This document shows, piece after piece, positions 51,774 to 60,662 of a stretch of 64,000 bases of DNA. Each line of letters starts with the position of its first letter. The stretch's first letter is position 1. The position numbers were made by a program, and so were the translations under genes. The stretch spans positions 94,244-158,243 of the forward strand of contig NZ_QBFD01000038.1 of assembly GCF_003335585.1 (NCBI RefSeq), read 5' to 3'. This DNA is from Sulfitobacter sp. DFL-14. Lineage in GTDB: Bacteria; Pseudomonadota; Alphaproteobacteria; Rhodobacterales; Rhodobacteraceae. Under the pieces are notes generated by a model. It searched no databases and was not told where the DNA came from. It worked only from the letters and a program-made list of their open reading frames with translations.

Positions 51774-52438
51774 TCACGGGGCAATTCGCTCAGCCGTCAG
51801 CCGCCACATCCGATACCGCCCCTGCCCTGTTACCTCGCGGATCAGTCCCCGCGCTTCCATCCAGGCGAGATTGCGCCGGACGGCGGCGCGGCTGGCGCCG
51901 GTAAGGGTCTCGGCCATCGGGGCAGAGACGAGTGGCCATTCAGTCAGCATGGCGCGCAGAAGTCCCGAAGTCTTCCCGGAGAGCGAGGTCATTATACCAT
52001 CCGCTCTCCGCGCCCATGCCTCGATATCGTCAAGTTGCCGCATTGCGGTCAGACTTGCCGTCTCCATCCCTGCGAGCCAACGCGCCAAACGATCAGCGGG
52101 TGGGCCGCCAGGGCGTAGCCCCCCTGCCCCGCCCATGGCCAGAGGCGCAAAGACTGCACCCTTGCCTTCGTTGGCCGAGATACGCGCCGCCGTTCCGCCG
52201 CTTCCAATTGGTCGCCCCGCTTCGCCAAGCCTGCGAGACTCCAGAGGTGAAACCTCAAGTAGGCGCGCGAGATCGGGTGAAGATCGGCGGCTTGTGCCAT
52301 CTGGTCAATCCAACCACCCGCGCGATCCGCAAGGGGCTCAGCTTCATCCGCCCGGGGAGGATGCTTTTGGACCGCGCCGCGCGGCTGGGGTTGTTGGGGC
52401 GAACATCGGCGCAGAGCCTGCTCGTCATTGGACAACAT
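51774..52438 (-). pseudogene. Frameshifted RHE_PE00001/DUF1612-type gene
   Basis: The 3' half (to 52136) encodes an intact C-terminal HTH part (LLRAMLTEWPLVSAPMAETL; GLIREVTGQGRYRMW) preceded in frame by ISANEGKGAVFAPLAMGGAG. The 5' half lies in another frame (HPISRAYLRFHLWSLAGLAK, RGDQLEAAERRR). The two frames meet at about 52190-52215. Both parts fit one plasmid-borne protein of the RHE_PE00001 type, broken by a frameshift. A sequencing error is the other explanation. The upstream start is not clear. Confidence 0.6.
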
Positions 52439-52515
52439 CTCAAATTAGGCCGCAAAGTTGATCTCAAAGCGATTAAAGCTTGCAAATCTTCCATCACATG
52501 GAGTAATTGCAAGGT

Positions 52516-53679
52516 ATGTATGCGCGCCAAACCCATCAGCTCGTGCAATCCGCGCTGGAGAACCAAGCCGCTGTAGTCCTCCTCGGCCCCCGACAGGTTG
52601 GGAAAACCACGCTTGCTCTAGACGTCGCTTCGGAGCAGCCGTCGGTATACCTTGATCTTGAGCGTGAGGCAGACAGGCAAATTCTGATCGAACCGGATCT
52701 CTATCTGGATGAACAGGCGGGAAAACTGGTCATTCTGGACGAAGTGCAGCAAATGCCTGGCCTCTTCAAGAACCTGCGTGGACAGATCGACCAGCGCAGG
52801 CGGGCGGGATTTCGGACCGGGCAGTTCCTGCTTTTGGGATCAGCCTCCAATGTTCTCTTGCAACAATCGGCAGAGTCCCTCGCCGGTCGTGTTCGGTATA
52901 TCGAGATGCCGCCTTTGCAGCTTCCCGAGGTTGGGGCCGATCATTTGAATATGCTCTGGCTGCGTGGTGGCTTTCCAGATAGCTTCTTGGCTGCAAGCGA
53001 TCAGGCCAGCATGGATTGGCGTCTGGATTTCCTGCGCACATATCTGGAACGCGACATCCCTGCCCTTGGGCCGCGTATTCCAGCCGCGACCTTGCGGCGT
53101 TTCTGGACCATGCTGGCGCATGTGCAAGGCGGCCTGTTGAATGCCGCTGCTCTTGCTGAAGGGCTTGGTGTCTCCGGCCAAACCGTCGGCCGTTATCTCG
53201 ACCTGCTCGTCGACCTTATGCTGGTGCGGCGACTACAGCCCTGGCATGAAAATGTCGGGAAGCGTCTTGTGAAATCGTCAAAGGTCTATGTCCGGGACAG
53301 CGGGATCGTGCACGCCCTGTTGAATATTGGTACGACTGAGGGCTTGCTTGGGCACCCAGTCGTTGGCGGCAGTTGGGAGGGGTTCTGCATCGAGGCTCTT
53401 CTTGCCGCAGCACCTGCCGGTACCGAGGCATTCTTCTATCGCACCTCTGCCGGAGCCGAACTTGATTTGGTTCTGCGTCTGCCCAATGGCGACATCTGGG
53501 CCATCGAGGTCAAACGCACGACGACACCGAAGGTCACGCGCGGATTCCACACGGGCGCGGAAGATATCAAGGCTAACCGGAAGCTACTGATTTACGCTGG
53601 AGAGCATGACGTCCCCGTGGCCGAGGACGTTCGTGCAATGCCTCTAGAAAATGGGATCGGGCTATTGAGGGTGCCTTAG
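52516..53679 (+). CDS. AAA ATPase with DUF4143 domain
   Basis: A 387-residue protein: AAA_14 N-terminus starting MYARQTHQ with Walker A LLGPRQVGKTT and Walker B VILDEVQQMP, then a helical middle and a C-terminal DUF4143 nuclease-like part (SWEGFCIEALL; GAELDLVLRLPNGDIWAIEVK with the E-xK motif). Such ATPases are widespread, with no firm role. ATG at 52516 preceded by AAGG; a TTG at 52507 is possible. Confidence 0.88.
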   Translation: MYARQTHQLVQSALENQAAVVLLGPRQVGKTTLALDVASEQPSVYLDLEREADRQILIEPDLYLDEQAGKLVILDEVQQMPGLFKNLRGQIDQRRRAGFRTGQFLLLGSASNVLLQQSAESLAGRVRYIEMPPLQLPEVGADHLNMLWLRGGFPDSFLAASDQASMDWRLDFLRTYLERDIPALGPRIPAATLRRFWTMLAHVQGGLLNAAALAEGLGVSGQTVGRYLDLLVDLMLVRRLQPWHENVGKRLVKSSKVYVRDSGIVHALLNIGTTEGLLGHPVVGGSWEGFCIEALLAAAPAGTEAFFYRTSAGAELDLVLRLPNGDIWAIEVKRTTTPKVTRGFHTGAEDIKANRKLLIYAGEHDVPVAEDVRAMPLENGIGLLRVP

Positions 53680-53714
53680 CACCGCGCTGGTTCTTCCCGC
53701 TGCACGGGGTCTAA

Positions 53715-54440
53715 TTGCTTTTGTTGTTCTGTTCGGTCTCTAGGACATCGCCAATTTGCCTGTGGTATCTGTCTTGTTCTCCGGACGTCTCTCGACGTGG
53801 CCCGGTTGCATGGAATGCGAGTGGCAGCGGCCGCCCCATCTACAACGGCTGTCGCCCATCCTTCTCCCCTGCCCTTTTATGCGACGCTTCGCATTCGGTT
53901 GAGTCCGAACTTGGTCAACTGCACAACCGTCATTCGGGCTGTATCAGTCTCAAAGGCGTCGACATCAAAACCTCCAAAGGCTTTGGCCCGATCTCTGTCC
54001 TGACCTTCGACCTCGAAATCACCGTCGAGCCTGTCGGGAGATCGAACCCGATGAGCTCCAAGCACCACATTGTCTGTCGCTCCCCGCGAGGCGAGCTGGT
54101 CGAGTGCGGCGGCATCTGGAAGTTTCAGAACAGGGAGACCGGTGCTGGCTACTTCACGCTGTGCATCCGTGATCACGGTTTCAACGCAAACTGGGCAAGA
54201 CCGCAAACCAAGACGACCTCTCGCTGCAGGCCATCGTCCGCTGAGGTCCGAAAGACGCCGCTTAGAGAATTAGACTTTTTTGTCGCCCTCAGGGTCGGCC
54301 AAGCTTGCAGGATACCATCTGTTTCCAGTGAGTCGGGTCTGCAAGCAAAGGGAATCGGTGTACCGTGTTCTTGCCATGGAGGCCCACAGGATGACCGGTT
54401 CCTCTTGGACGTGAAGTTTCTGCAGCTTGGATTCATGTGA
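53715..54440 (+). CDS. Open frame with a divergent DUF736-like core
   Basis: A 241-codon frame. Only the middle looks protein-like: GFGPISVLTFDLEITVEPVG, then GELVECGGIWKFQNRETGAG YF and IRDHGF (about residues 88-160), which has the order of DUF736, a small protein common next to plasmid genes. The flanks are low-quality and no good internal start exists, so this may be a decayed DUF736 gene. Confidence is low. Confidence 0.3.
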   Translation: MLLLFCSVSRTSPICLWYLSCSPDVSRRGPVAWNASGSGRPIYNGCRPSFSPALLCDASHSVESELGQLHNRHSGCISLKGVDIKTSKGFGPISVLTFDLEITVEPVGRSNPMSSKHHIVCRSPRGELVECGGIWKFQNRETGAGYFTLCIRDHGFNANWARPQTKTTSRCRPSSAEVRKTPLRELDFFVALRVGQACRIPSVSSESGLQAKGIGVPCSCHGGPQDDRFLLDVKFLQLGFM

Positions 54441-54787
54441 ATGCCCAAGGTAGAAAACCACTCATCAGCATGGCGTGCACATTTTTTTGCGTCTGCCGCT
54501 CGGCAGTTACCATCGCCATCGTTTTGACAGCCGTGCAAAAGCCAAAAAGTGGTTTTTAGACAGGTACTTACTAAATTCTAGTAATATCAATCCAGTTAAC
54601 CTATTTAGCGGCGATCGTGCCGACGTTGCGCCGCGGGTTTAAGTTTCCACAAGATGTAGAGTTTGCCCCGATAAGTTGCCGGCGCAAGATGCGCTGTGGA
54701 AAACATGTTGCCCGACTCGCAGTTCCTCGTTAATGACACTTGTATAAGAGAAATCGCGCTAAAAGCGATATTTGACCAGAGCGGGCA
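54441..54787. other. Upstream region of the repABC operon
   Basis: About 350 bp, AT-richer than average, presumably with the repA promoter and RepA/RepB binding sites. It holds the first copy of a 16-mer repeat (54522) and a short inverted repeat ATCGC-GCTAAAA-GCGAT near 54752-54768. No gene seen. Confidence 0.5.
54522..54537 (+). repeat. 16-bp repeat upstream of repA, candidate parS
   Basis: TTTTGACAGCCGTGCA, followed by AAA so that the ends form TTTTG...CAAAA, a partial palindrome. An identical 16-mer lies between repA and repB at 56007. Positions flanking repA fit centromere (parS) or RepA/RepB binding sites of repABC replicons. Confidence 0.5.
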
Positions 54788-55999
54788 GTGACTATGAGGG
54801 AACTCGAGAACAACGGCGCGACCAGACCATTCGATGAGATCATTCTCCAGCAAGGGGAACTGATTTCTGACAGGCTCAATATGTTGCGCATGGAACAGTA
54901 TCCTCCTGATGCGCAGAAGAGCCTACGCCAGTTCAGTCTAGCCGAAGTGGCTTACTTCCTAGGTGTAACCCAATCCAACATCAAAAAATTGCACCTTGAG
55001 GGAAAAGGCCCAGAGCCGACGACATCATCCTCTGGGCGGCGGAGCTATTCTGCGCAACAGATGCTTGAGTTGAGAGCCTATCTCGACAAGCATGGTCGTT
55101 CCGGGAAGAAGCGGTATGTGCCACATCGTCATGACGGCGAAGAACTTCATGTAGTATCGGTTGTGAACTTTAAGGGTGGTTCGGGAAAGACCACTACTGC
55201 AGCGCATCTTGCTCAGCACCTGGCGCTGCGCGGTCATCGAGTTCTGGCGATCGATTTGGACCCTCAAGCGTCGCTTACGGCGCTCCATGGCATTCAGCCA
55301 GAGCTGGACGAAGTCCCCTCTCTTTACGAGACATTGCGTTATGATGACGAACGGCGATCCATCACAGAAGTGATCCGTACAACGAATATTCCAAACCTCG
55401 ATATCGTTCCTGCGAGTCTGGATCTTCAGGAGTACGAGTACGATACGCCGGTCGCCTTAACGAGCAGAGATCCGCAAGCTGGCCGTGCTTTCTTCACACG
55501 GATATCTGAGGCGCTAAAGGAAGTTGATGATCGATACGATGTCGTCGTTATCGATTGCCCTCCACAGCTGGGGTATTTGACCCTAACGGCGCTCACTGCT
55601 TCAAGTTCAGTCCTTATAACTGTCCATCCTCAAATGCTGGACGTGATGTCGATGAGCCAGTTTCTTCTCATGCTGGGCGGTATCATGAAGACGATCCGTG
55701 ATGCAGGTGCTCAGATGAACCTGAAGTGGTTCCGCTACCTTGTGACCCGATTTGAGCCAACGGACAGTCCACAAAAGCAAATGGTCGGTTTCATGCAAGC
55801 CATGTTCCCAGGACAGATGCTGCAATCTCATATGGTCAAATCTACGGCGATCTCCGACGCGGGCATCACCAAACAAACCCTTTATGAGGTTGAACGGGCC
55901 CAGTTTGTGCGCGCCACATATGATCGCGCATTGAACTCGCTCAATGCTGTCAACGACGAGATTACGGACCTCATTCACGAAGCTTGGGGGCGCCCATAA
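54788..55999 (+). CDS. repA: Plasmid partitioning protein RepA (ParA type)
   Basis: A 403-residue ParA ATPase. It has an N-terminal HTH part (RQFSLAEVAYFLGVTQSNIK), deviant Walker A NFKGGSGKTTTAAHLA, Walker A' LAIDLDPQASLTAL, and Walker B VVVIDCPPQLGYLT. Start GTG at 54788 or ATG at 54794. With RepB it segregates the replicon and autorepresses the operon. Confidence 0.95.
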   Translation: MTMRELENNGATRPFDEIILQQGELISDRLNMLRMEQYPPDAQKSLRQFSLAEVAYFLGVTQSNIKKLHLEGKGPEPTTSSSGRRSYSAQQMLELRAYLDKHGRSGKKRYVPHRHDGEELHVVSVVNFKGGSGKTTTAAHLAQHLALRGHRVLAIDLDPQASLTALHGIQPELDEVPSLYETLRYDDERRSITEVIRTTNIPNLDIVPASLDLQEYEYDTPVALTSRDPQAGRAFFTRISEALKEVDDRYDVVVIDCPPQLGYLTLTALTASSSVLITVHPQMLDVMSMSQFLLMLGGIMKTIRDAGAQMNLKWFRYLVTRFEPTDSPQKQMVGFMQAMFPGQMLQSHMVKSTAISDAGITKQTLYEVERAQFVRATYDRALNSLNAVNDEITDLIHEAWGRP

Positions 56000-56006
56000 T
56001 GAAGAT

Positions 56007-56022
56007 TTTTGACAGCCGTGCA
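56007..56022 (+). repeat. 16-bp repeat between repA and repB, candidate parS
   Basis: Second exact copy of TTTTGACAGCCGTGCA, 8 nt after the repA stop and 56 nt before the repB ATG. RepB-binding parS sites are often found in this gap. Confidence 0.5.
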
Positions 56023-56077
56023 GATTTGAGAATTGAGGCCAGACAATGCCTCAAAACAACCAGTTCGGAGCGACATC

Positions 56078-57070
56078 ATGGCACGTAAGGATCTCTTGAA
56101 GAGCGTAATGGATCCAGCAGCCGACAAAGCATCTGATGGCGGTCGCACAAATTACGCCATGCGCGGCGCGTCCAAGTCCATGAAAGTCTCAATCGACAGC
56201 CTCGCCGAAGATGCGCGCCGCATGATGGACGGCGAAACGATCGTTGAAATATCGCCAAACCTGATCGACAGCTCATTTATCAGCGACAGGCTCGGACTAG
56301 ATGACGAAGCGTTTCAAGAGCTCAAGGCATCCATAGAGAAGGGGCAGCAAGACACGCCTGTTTTGTTGCGCCCCCATCCCGATACATCCGGACGATTCAT
56401 GGTCGTCTTTGGCCATAGGCGCGTACGCGCTGCCGCTGAGTTGGGGCGTATGGTTCGTGCTGTCGTCAAGTCCATGGACGACGTTGCCCATATTCTTGCA
56501 CAGGGCCAAGAGAACACTGCTCGAGCAGATTTGTCGTTCATTGAGAAAGCGGTCTTTGCCAGAAACCTTTTGGACATCGGCCAACCGAAAGATGTCATCA
56601 TGTCTGCGCTCACGGTAGATGGAACTCTTCTGTCGCGTATGTTGTCCGTTGCACAGCAGATACCTCGCGACGTAATCGATGCCGTTGGACCTGCGAAACA
56701 GATTGGTCGAGATCGCTGGGAAAGCTTCAAGAAGCTGATGGCAGCAACTCCAAACGTCAAGTTGGCGCAGCAATTGATTTCAGAGCAGAGCTTTGACCAG
56801 TTGCCGAGCGATGCGCGGTTCGAGCTACTTTTGAGTAAGCTCTCTGAGAAGGGCAGGGCTGTTCGGAAGAAGGCCAAACGAGCCGCACCGAGAAAGCGTA
56901 CCTGGACTGCCAACGGCGGCCGGATCAAGGGCGTCCTCGGCAAGTCCGGTAAGGCGTTCAGCGTCTCGCTGACATCCACAGACGCCTCGGAATTCGGCGA
57001 CTTTCTCGCCGAACACCTTGATGGCCTCTACCAAGAATTTCTCTCGTCAAAACAGGAGAAGACCAAGTGA
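56078..57070 (+). CDS. repB: Plasmid partitioning protein RepB (ParB type)
   Basis: A 330-residue ParB-like DNA-binding protein starting MARKDLLKSV, as RepB proteins do. The ParB domain has DTPVLLRPHP, GHRRVRAAAELG and ENTARADLSFIEKAVFA, followed by an HTH (DGTLLSRMLSVAQQIP) and a basic linker (RKKAKRAAPRKR). The ATG at 56078 follows CGGAG. Confidence 0.94.
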   Translation: MARKDLLKSVMDPAADKASDGGRTNYAMRGASKSMKVSIDSLAEDARRMMDGETIVEISPNLIDSSFISDRLGLDDEAFQELKASIEKGQQDTPVLLRPHPDTSGRFMVVFGHRRVRAAAELGRMVRAVVKSMDDVAHILAQGQENTARADLSFIEKAVFARNLLDIGQPKDVIMSALTVDGTLLSRMLSVAQQIPRDVIDAVGPAKQIGRDRWESFKKLMAATPNVKLAQQLISEQSFDQLPSDARFELLLSKLSEKGRAVRKKAKRAAPRKRTWTANGGRIKGVLGKSGKAFSVSLTSTDASEFGDFLAEHLDGLYQEFLSSKQEKTK

Positions 57071-57082
57071 AATAAAGGCAAA

Positions 57083-57133
57083 AGAAAAGCCCCCAAACCA
57101 AGCGGCCTGAGAGCTGATCTAGTCAATTTGAAC
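57083..57133 (-). ncRNA. repABC antisense RNA (ctRNA, incompatibility RNA)
   Basis: On the minus strand within the repB-repC gap there is a near-consensus promoter, TTGACA (57168-57163), 17 nt, TATCTA (57145-57140). About 50 nt on there is an intrinsic terminator with a 12-pair stem (57116-57089, loop GCTT) ending in TTTTCTTT. The size and place match the small antisense RNA of repABC plasmids that limits repC translation and sets copy number and incompatibility. Confidence 0.85.
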
Positions 57134-57204
57134 ACCTGATAGATACCTCTCCCGCGAATCGCTGTCAACAAAGCAACACCGATTTGGTGAAGGGATTTTC
57201 TTTG

Positions 57205-57223
57205 CCTCCACATAATACGGAGG
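57205..57223 (+). promoter_or_regulatory. Hairpin masking the repC ribosome site
   Basis: CCTCC-ACATAATAC-GGAGG places the repC Shine-Dalgarno sequence (GGAGG, 57219-57223) in a stem just before the ATG at 57236. In repABC plasmids such a stem is favoured when the antisense RNA binds the leader. Confidence 0.65.
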
Positions 57224-57235
57224 TGGGATACAGGC

Positions 57236-58519
57236 ATGAAACTTACAGGTTGGCGCAAGCCGACACCGGGTCTTGGGGTTGCTGAGCAACTTGCCCAAGC
57301 CGGTGAACGGGTAGCAGTACCCAAAGCACGGGCCCTCGTCGCGCTCAAGCGCGTTGGGGCGCATATCGGCCTGAAGGCCGGCGACATGATGCTCCTCGAT
57401 ACACTGGGTGCCTTCACGCAGGCCCAGGACTGGGAGGAGGGGCAGCGTCCGATCGTCTGGGCGTCGAACGCCTATCTGATGGAGCAGACGGGCTTTTCCC
57501 TGTCTGCCCTCAAGCGCCACGCACGGCGGCTGGCTGAGATAGGCGTGATCTCCTTCCAGGATAGCCCCAATGGTAAGCGGTGGGGCCGCAGGGACGCTGA
57601 GGGGCGTATCGTCGAGGCCTACGGCTTCGATCTGTCGCCGCTTTCGGCGCGTGTCGATGAGTTCGAGGGACTTCATGCCGAGTTGCAGGCCGAACGCGAG
57701 CTCTGCCAGCGCCTGAAGCGTCAGATCACGGTGGCACGCCGGATGATCCGCGCCCGGATTGAGACGGCTATCAGCAGCGCGCTGCGCGGGCCCTGGGGCC
57801 AATTCACTGGGCTCTTTGAGGAGCTTCTGAACCGGCTTCCGCGCCGTCATGAAGCCTCTGAGCAGTTGGAGCGGCTATTGGCGTGGTTCAAGGAACTCCA
57901 GGAACGGGTCGAGGCGGCCTATCTCAAGGCAACAGGTGCGGCAAAGCCTGTGGAAAACACCGATGACAAAACCGCCCAAGTCACGAAGAAGACTCAAGAT
58001 ATGAACCCCAGGGAGGTCATTTCCGAACCTCATATACTAATTACAAATCAACTTGATCCTGTAACTGGTAATTCCTCTGAAAAAGAGGAAGCGGCGGGTG
58101 TAGTGCCCAATGCACCGCCCGAAGAGCGGGTCGATAGGGAGTTGGAAGACTGGGTTGCCGAAGTGCGCAAGAAGCGAACAGCGCTCGATCTGCCGACAAT
58201 CATGCAGGCTTGTCCCGAGTTCGCGTCTTGGGCGCGCAATATGGGCGGGTTCCTCAAGGATTGGGGCGATCTGCACCGAGTTGCGGGGCAACTCAGGCCG
58301 ATGATTGGGATCTCGGAACATGCCTGGAATGTGGCGCAGGATCGAATGGGCACTCAGGTGGCAACGGCGGCGTTTGCACTTGTGTTTGAGAAGCACAGCG
58401 CGGGTGAGGTTGCCTCGCCGGGCGGATATCTGCGCGGCATGGTCGAGAAGGCCGGTGCAGGGGAGCTGCATCTCGAACGCAGCTTTTACGGCCGGCTCAG
58501 CGGGCAGGCGGCGTGTTAG
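57236..58519 (+). CDS. repC: Plasmid replication initiator RepC
   Basis: A 427-residue initiator with the family N-terminal winged helix (AFTQAQDWEEGQRPIVWASN; QTGFSLSALKRHARRLAEIG), a variable middle, and the conserved C-terminus (MIGISEHAWNVAQDRMG; SPGGYLRGMVEKA). RepC acts in cis at an origin inside its own gene. Confidence 0.95.
   Translation: MKLTGWRKPTPGLGVAEQLAQAGERVAVPKARALVALKRVGAHIGLKAGDMMLLDTLGAFTQAQDWEEGQRPIVWASNAYLMEQTGFSLSALKRHARRLAEIGVISFQDSPNGKRWGRRDAEGRIVEAYGFDLSPLSARVDEFEGLHAELQAERELCQRLKRQITVARRMIRARIETAISSALRGPWGQFTGLFEELLNRLPRRHEASEQLERLLAWFKELQERVEAAYLKATGAAKPVENTDDKTAQVTKKTQDMNPREVISEPHILITNQLDPVTGNSSEKEEAAGVVPNAPPEERVDRELEDWVAEVRKKRTALDLPTIMQACPEFASWARNMGGFLKDWGDLHRVAGQLRPMIGISEHAWNVAQDRMGTQVATAAFALVFEKHSAGEVASPGGYLRGMVEKAGAGELHLERSFYGRLSGQAAC
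58020..58085 (+). other. AT-rich stretch in repC, putative oriV
   Basis: In the otherwise GC-rich repC the segment 58020-58085 is clearly AT-rich and contains a short inverted repeat, AATTAC (58039) and GTAATT (58068). The origin of repABC plasmids lies in an AT-rich region within repC. Confidence 0.5.
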
Positions 58520-58528
58520 GGCAGGGGT

Positions 58529-59626
58529 TTAAAGCCCCGCCGCCTTGGTCAAGTTCACCTGGAACCTGTCGCGGCGGCGTTGGTAGCGGCGGGTCATTTC
58601 CGCGGAGGCGTGTCCGAGGTGTTTCTGGACGTAGCGCTCATCCACTTCCGCACCGGAGGCGAGACCGGCGCGCAGCGAGTGGCCGGAGAACAGCGCCAGG
58701 CGTTCCGTCTCGGGCAGGTCGCTGCGGATACCTGCGTCCAGCACTGTTTGCTTGATCAGCCGCGCGACGTGCTTGTCCGACAGCCGGGCGTCCAACGCGC
58801 GCTTGTTGTCGCGCGTCGTGCGCACGAATACCGGGCCAAAATCGATCCTGGCAAAGTGCAGCCACTGTTCCAGCGCGTGCACCGGACAGGTCTGGTCCGA
58901 CGATCCCCGGCCGATCTCGACCTCGCGCCAGCCGGTCTTGGCGTTGAGGGTGAGCAGGATGCCGTCGTCCATGATCTCGATCCAGCCGCCGCTGTCGGGG
59001 GTATCGTCCTTGCCATGGTCAAGGCTGACGATCTCGGAGCGGCGCAGACCCCCGGCATATCCGATCAGCAGGATTGCACGGTCGCGCAATCCGCGCAGGT
59101 CGTAGGGCAGGGTGGTGATCATGGCGCGGATGTCCTCGGCCAGAACCGCTTCTTTCTGGACGGGGGGCCGCGCGTGCTTGCGGCGAATGCCTGCAAGGAC
59201 AGTGGCGATGTGCCGGTCCTTGCGGTCGAGACTGAAGCCGCGCTGCCGGTACTGCCAGCCAAGGCCGGATAGCCGCCGCTCGATGGTGGACACCAACAGG
59301 GCAGGGGACCTGTCGTCGGGTGCGGCGCAGTTCGCGATGTAAAGACCGATCAGTTCGGGGTTCGGAGGCAGCGGATCAGCGCCGCGCCTGCGGCACCAGC
59401 GCGCAAAATGCGCCCAGTCGGCGGTGTAGGCGGCATTGGTGTTCTCCGCCGTGGCCTGGCGGGCGTAGTCGCGCGCGGTATCCACCAGCCGATCGAGCGA
59501 GCCGGACCCAACGACAGGGTTGGAAAGTCCGCGAGACTCCCCCGGCAGGGTGGCGCTCTCGCCGTCCTCGTTGGATATGGACGCGGTTCCCGGTTCTGAA
59601 GGCGATTTCTGGCGGTTTTCTGACAT
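58529..59626 (-). CDS. Tyrosine recombinase/integrase
   Basis: A 365-residue phage-integrase family enzyme. N-terminal SAM-like core-binding part (AENTNAAYTADWAHFARWCR), catalytic Arg I in GYAGGLRRSEIV, His-x-x-Arg in SGHSLRAGLASGA, LGHAS, and nucleophilic Tyr in MTRRYQRRRD. Such enzymes on repABC plasmids resolve multimers or integrate elements. A palindromic candidate site lies 21 nt upstream of its start. Confidence 0.9.
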   Translation of the reverse strand: MSENRQKSPSEPGTASISNEDGESATLPGESRGLSNPVVGSGSLDRLVDTARDYARQATAENTNAAYTADWAHFARWCRRRGADPLPPNPELIGLYIANCAAPDDRSPALLVSTIERRLSGLGWQYRQRGFSLDRKDRHIATVLAGIRRKHARPPVQKEAVLAEDIRAMITTLPYDLRGLRDRAILLIGYAGGLRRSEIVSLDHGKDDTPDSGGWIEIMDDGILLTLNAKTGWREVEIGRGSSDQTCPVHALEQWLHFARIDFGPVFVRTTRDNKRALDARLSDKHVARLIKQTVLDAGIRSDLPETERLALFSGHSLRAGLASGAEVDERYVQKHLGHASAEMTRRYQRRRDRFQVNLTKAAGL

Positions 59627-59646
59627 GGTGCCGTGCGTATCCTCTT

Positions 59647-59675
59647 ATGTCCGATAATGCAAACTTATTGGACAT
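59647..59675. promoter_or_regulatory. Palindromic core site next to the recombinase, candidate res/att
   Basis: ATGTCCGATAA-TGCAAAC-TTATTGGACAT: 11-bp arms with one mismatch around a 7-nt spacer, the layout of a tyrosine-recombinase crossover site (two binding arms, 6-8-bp core). It lies between the recombinase and DUF1403 genes. Confidence 0.65.
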
Positions 59676-59751
59676 GACGGCGGCTGGCAGGGTGGGGCGG
59701 TTTCTACCGTATATTGTGGACGAAAGCGCCGCGGTCGGATAGTGTTGTGAC

Positions 59752-60660
59752 ATGACCTATGCCCACTCAGCATTCGACGGCGACGGCGACGGCGACGGCG
59801 ACTTCGACACGATACCCCGGATGCCGTCCTGGGTCAGCTCGGCCCGCACCGAAACCCCTGAAGATGTGGCTTTTTTGTCCGGGGCGGCGCTCAGTCACCT
59901 GCATCTTGTGGCGCGCCATGACGAAGTCCCCCATGCCTTGCTGCGAGAGCGGCTGGCGCTGCGCGCGGCGGAGACCTGTAACGCCCATTCGGGCCGCGTC
60001 GAACGGGCTCAGGAGTTGCGCGACGCGGTGCAATTCCTGCAACCGGGCGACAATCCCGGCCCCGCAGGCGAGATCTACCTTTCCTGGCGACGCGGCGTCG
60101 AACGCCCGGTGTCGGTCAAAGTGCTGCATCGGGCTCTGCCGGAGGTGGACGCGGAGCACATTGCCGTCTGGCTCGATGCGGGGCAGGGGGCACCGTTACC
60201 GCGGGCGGCGGCCGTGCTGCAGGCCGTTCTCGTCGATCGGCCGCGGGATACCACCGCGGCGTTGATCCTGGCCGATGCGGCGCTGGCGCAGGCGCTCAAG
60301 TGGCAGCATGTCCTGCCGCTGCTGTCGATGGGTCTGAAGCGCGGCGATTTGCGGAAAACCGGCGAGGACCTGCATCTTGCATGTCATCGAGCGATCATGA
60401 CGGCAGCGGTCGAGGCGACGCGAGCGGCCATCGATCTGTCACGCCGGGCCGCGCGGTTGAGAGAGGTCGCGCCGAAACTCCGGGCCAAGGGGGCCGAAGA
60501 GGCAACCGCGCTGTTCTTGAAATGCGATGCGGTCGCGCCCACGTCGCTCATCTCCTTGCGATCGGACCGGGCAGCACGCCGTTTTTGCGATCGGTTGGTC
60601 GAGCTCGGTGCTGTTCGCGAACTGACCGGACGCGATACCTTCCGGCTCTACGGAGTTTGA
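59752..60660 (+). CDS. DUF1403 family protein
   Basis: A 302-residue helical protein. The N-terminus holds an acidic microsatellite-coded repeat (DGDGDGDGDFD). The body has AFLSGAALSHLHLVARHDEV, RERLALRAAETCNAHSGR and WRRGVERPVSVKVLHRALPE, and a C-terminal HTH-like part (SDRAARRFCDRLVELGAVRE). DUF1403 proteins occur beside ScpB-like genes on alphaproteobacterial plasmids; function unknown. Ends 2 nt before the scpB gene. Confidence 0.85.
   Translation: MTYAHSAFDGDGDGDGDFDTIPRMPSWVSSARTETPEDVAFLSGAALSHLHLVARHDEVPHALLRERLALRAAETCNAHSGRVERAQELRDAVQFLQPGDNPGPAGEIYLSWRRGVERPVSVKVLHRALPEVDAEHIAVWLDAGQGAPLPRAAAVLQAVLVDRPRDTTAALILADAALAQALKWQHVLPLLSMGLKRGDLRKTGEDLHLACHRAIMTAAVEATRAAIDLSRRAARLREVAPKLRAKGAEEATALFLKCDAVAPTSLISLRSDRAARRFCDRLVELGAVRELTGRDTFRLYGV
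59776..59802 (+). repeat. GACGGC microsatellite in DUF1403
   Basis: Four and a half copies of the hexamer GACGGC code for alternating Asp-Gly. Length changes by slippage would stay in frame. Confidence 0.8.
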
Positions 60661-60662
60661 AG

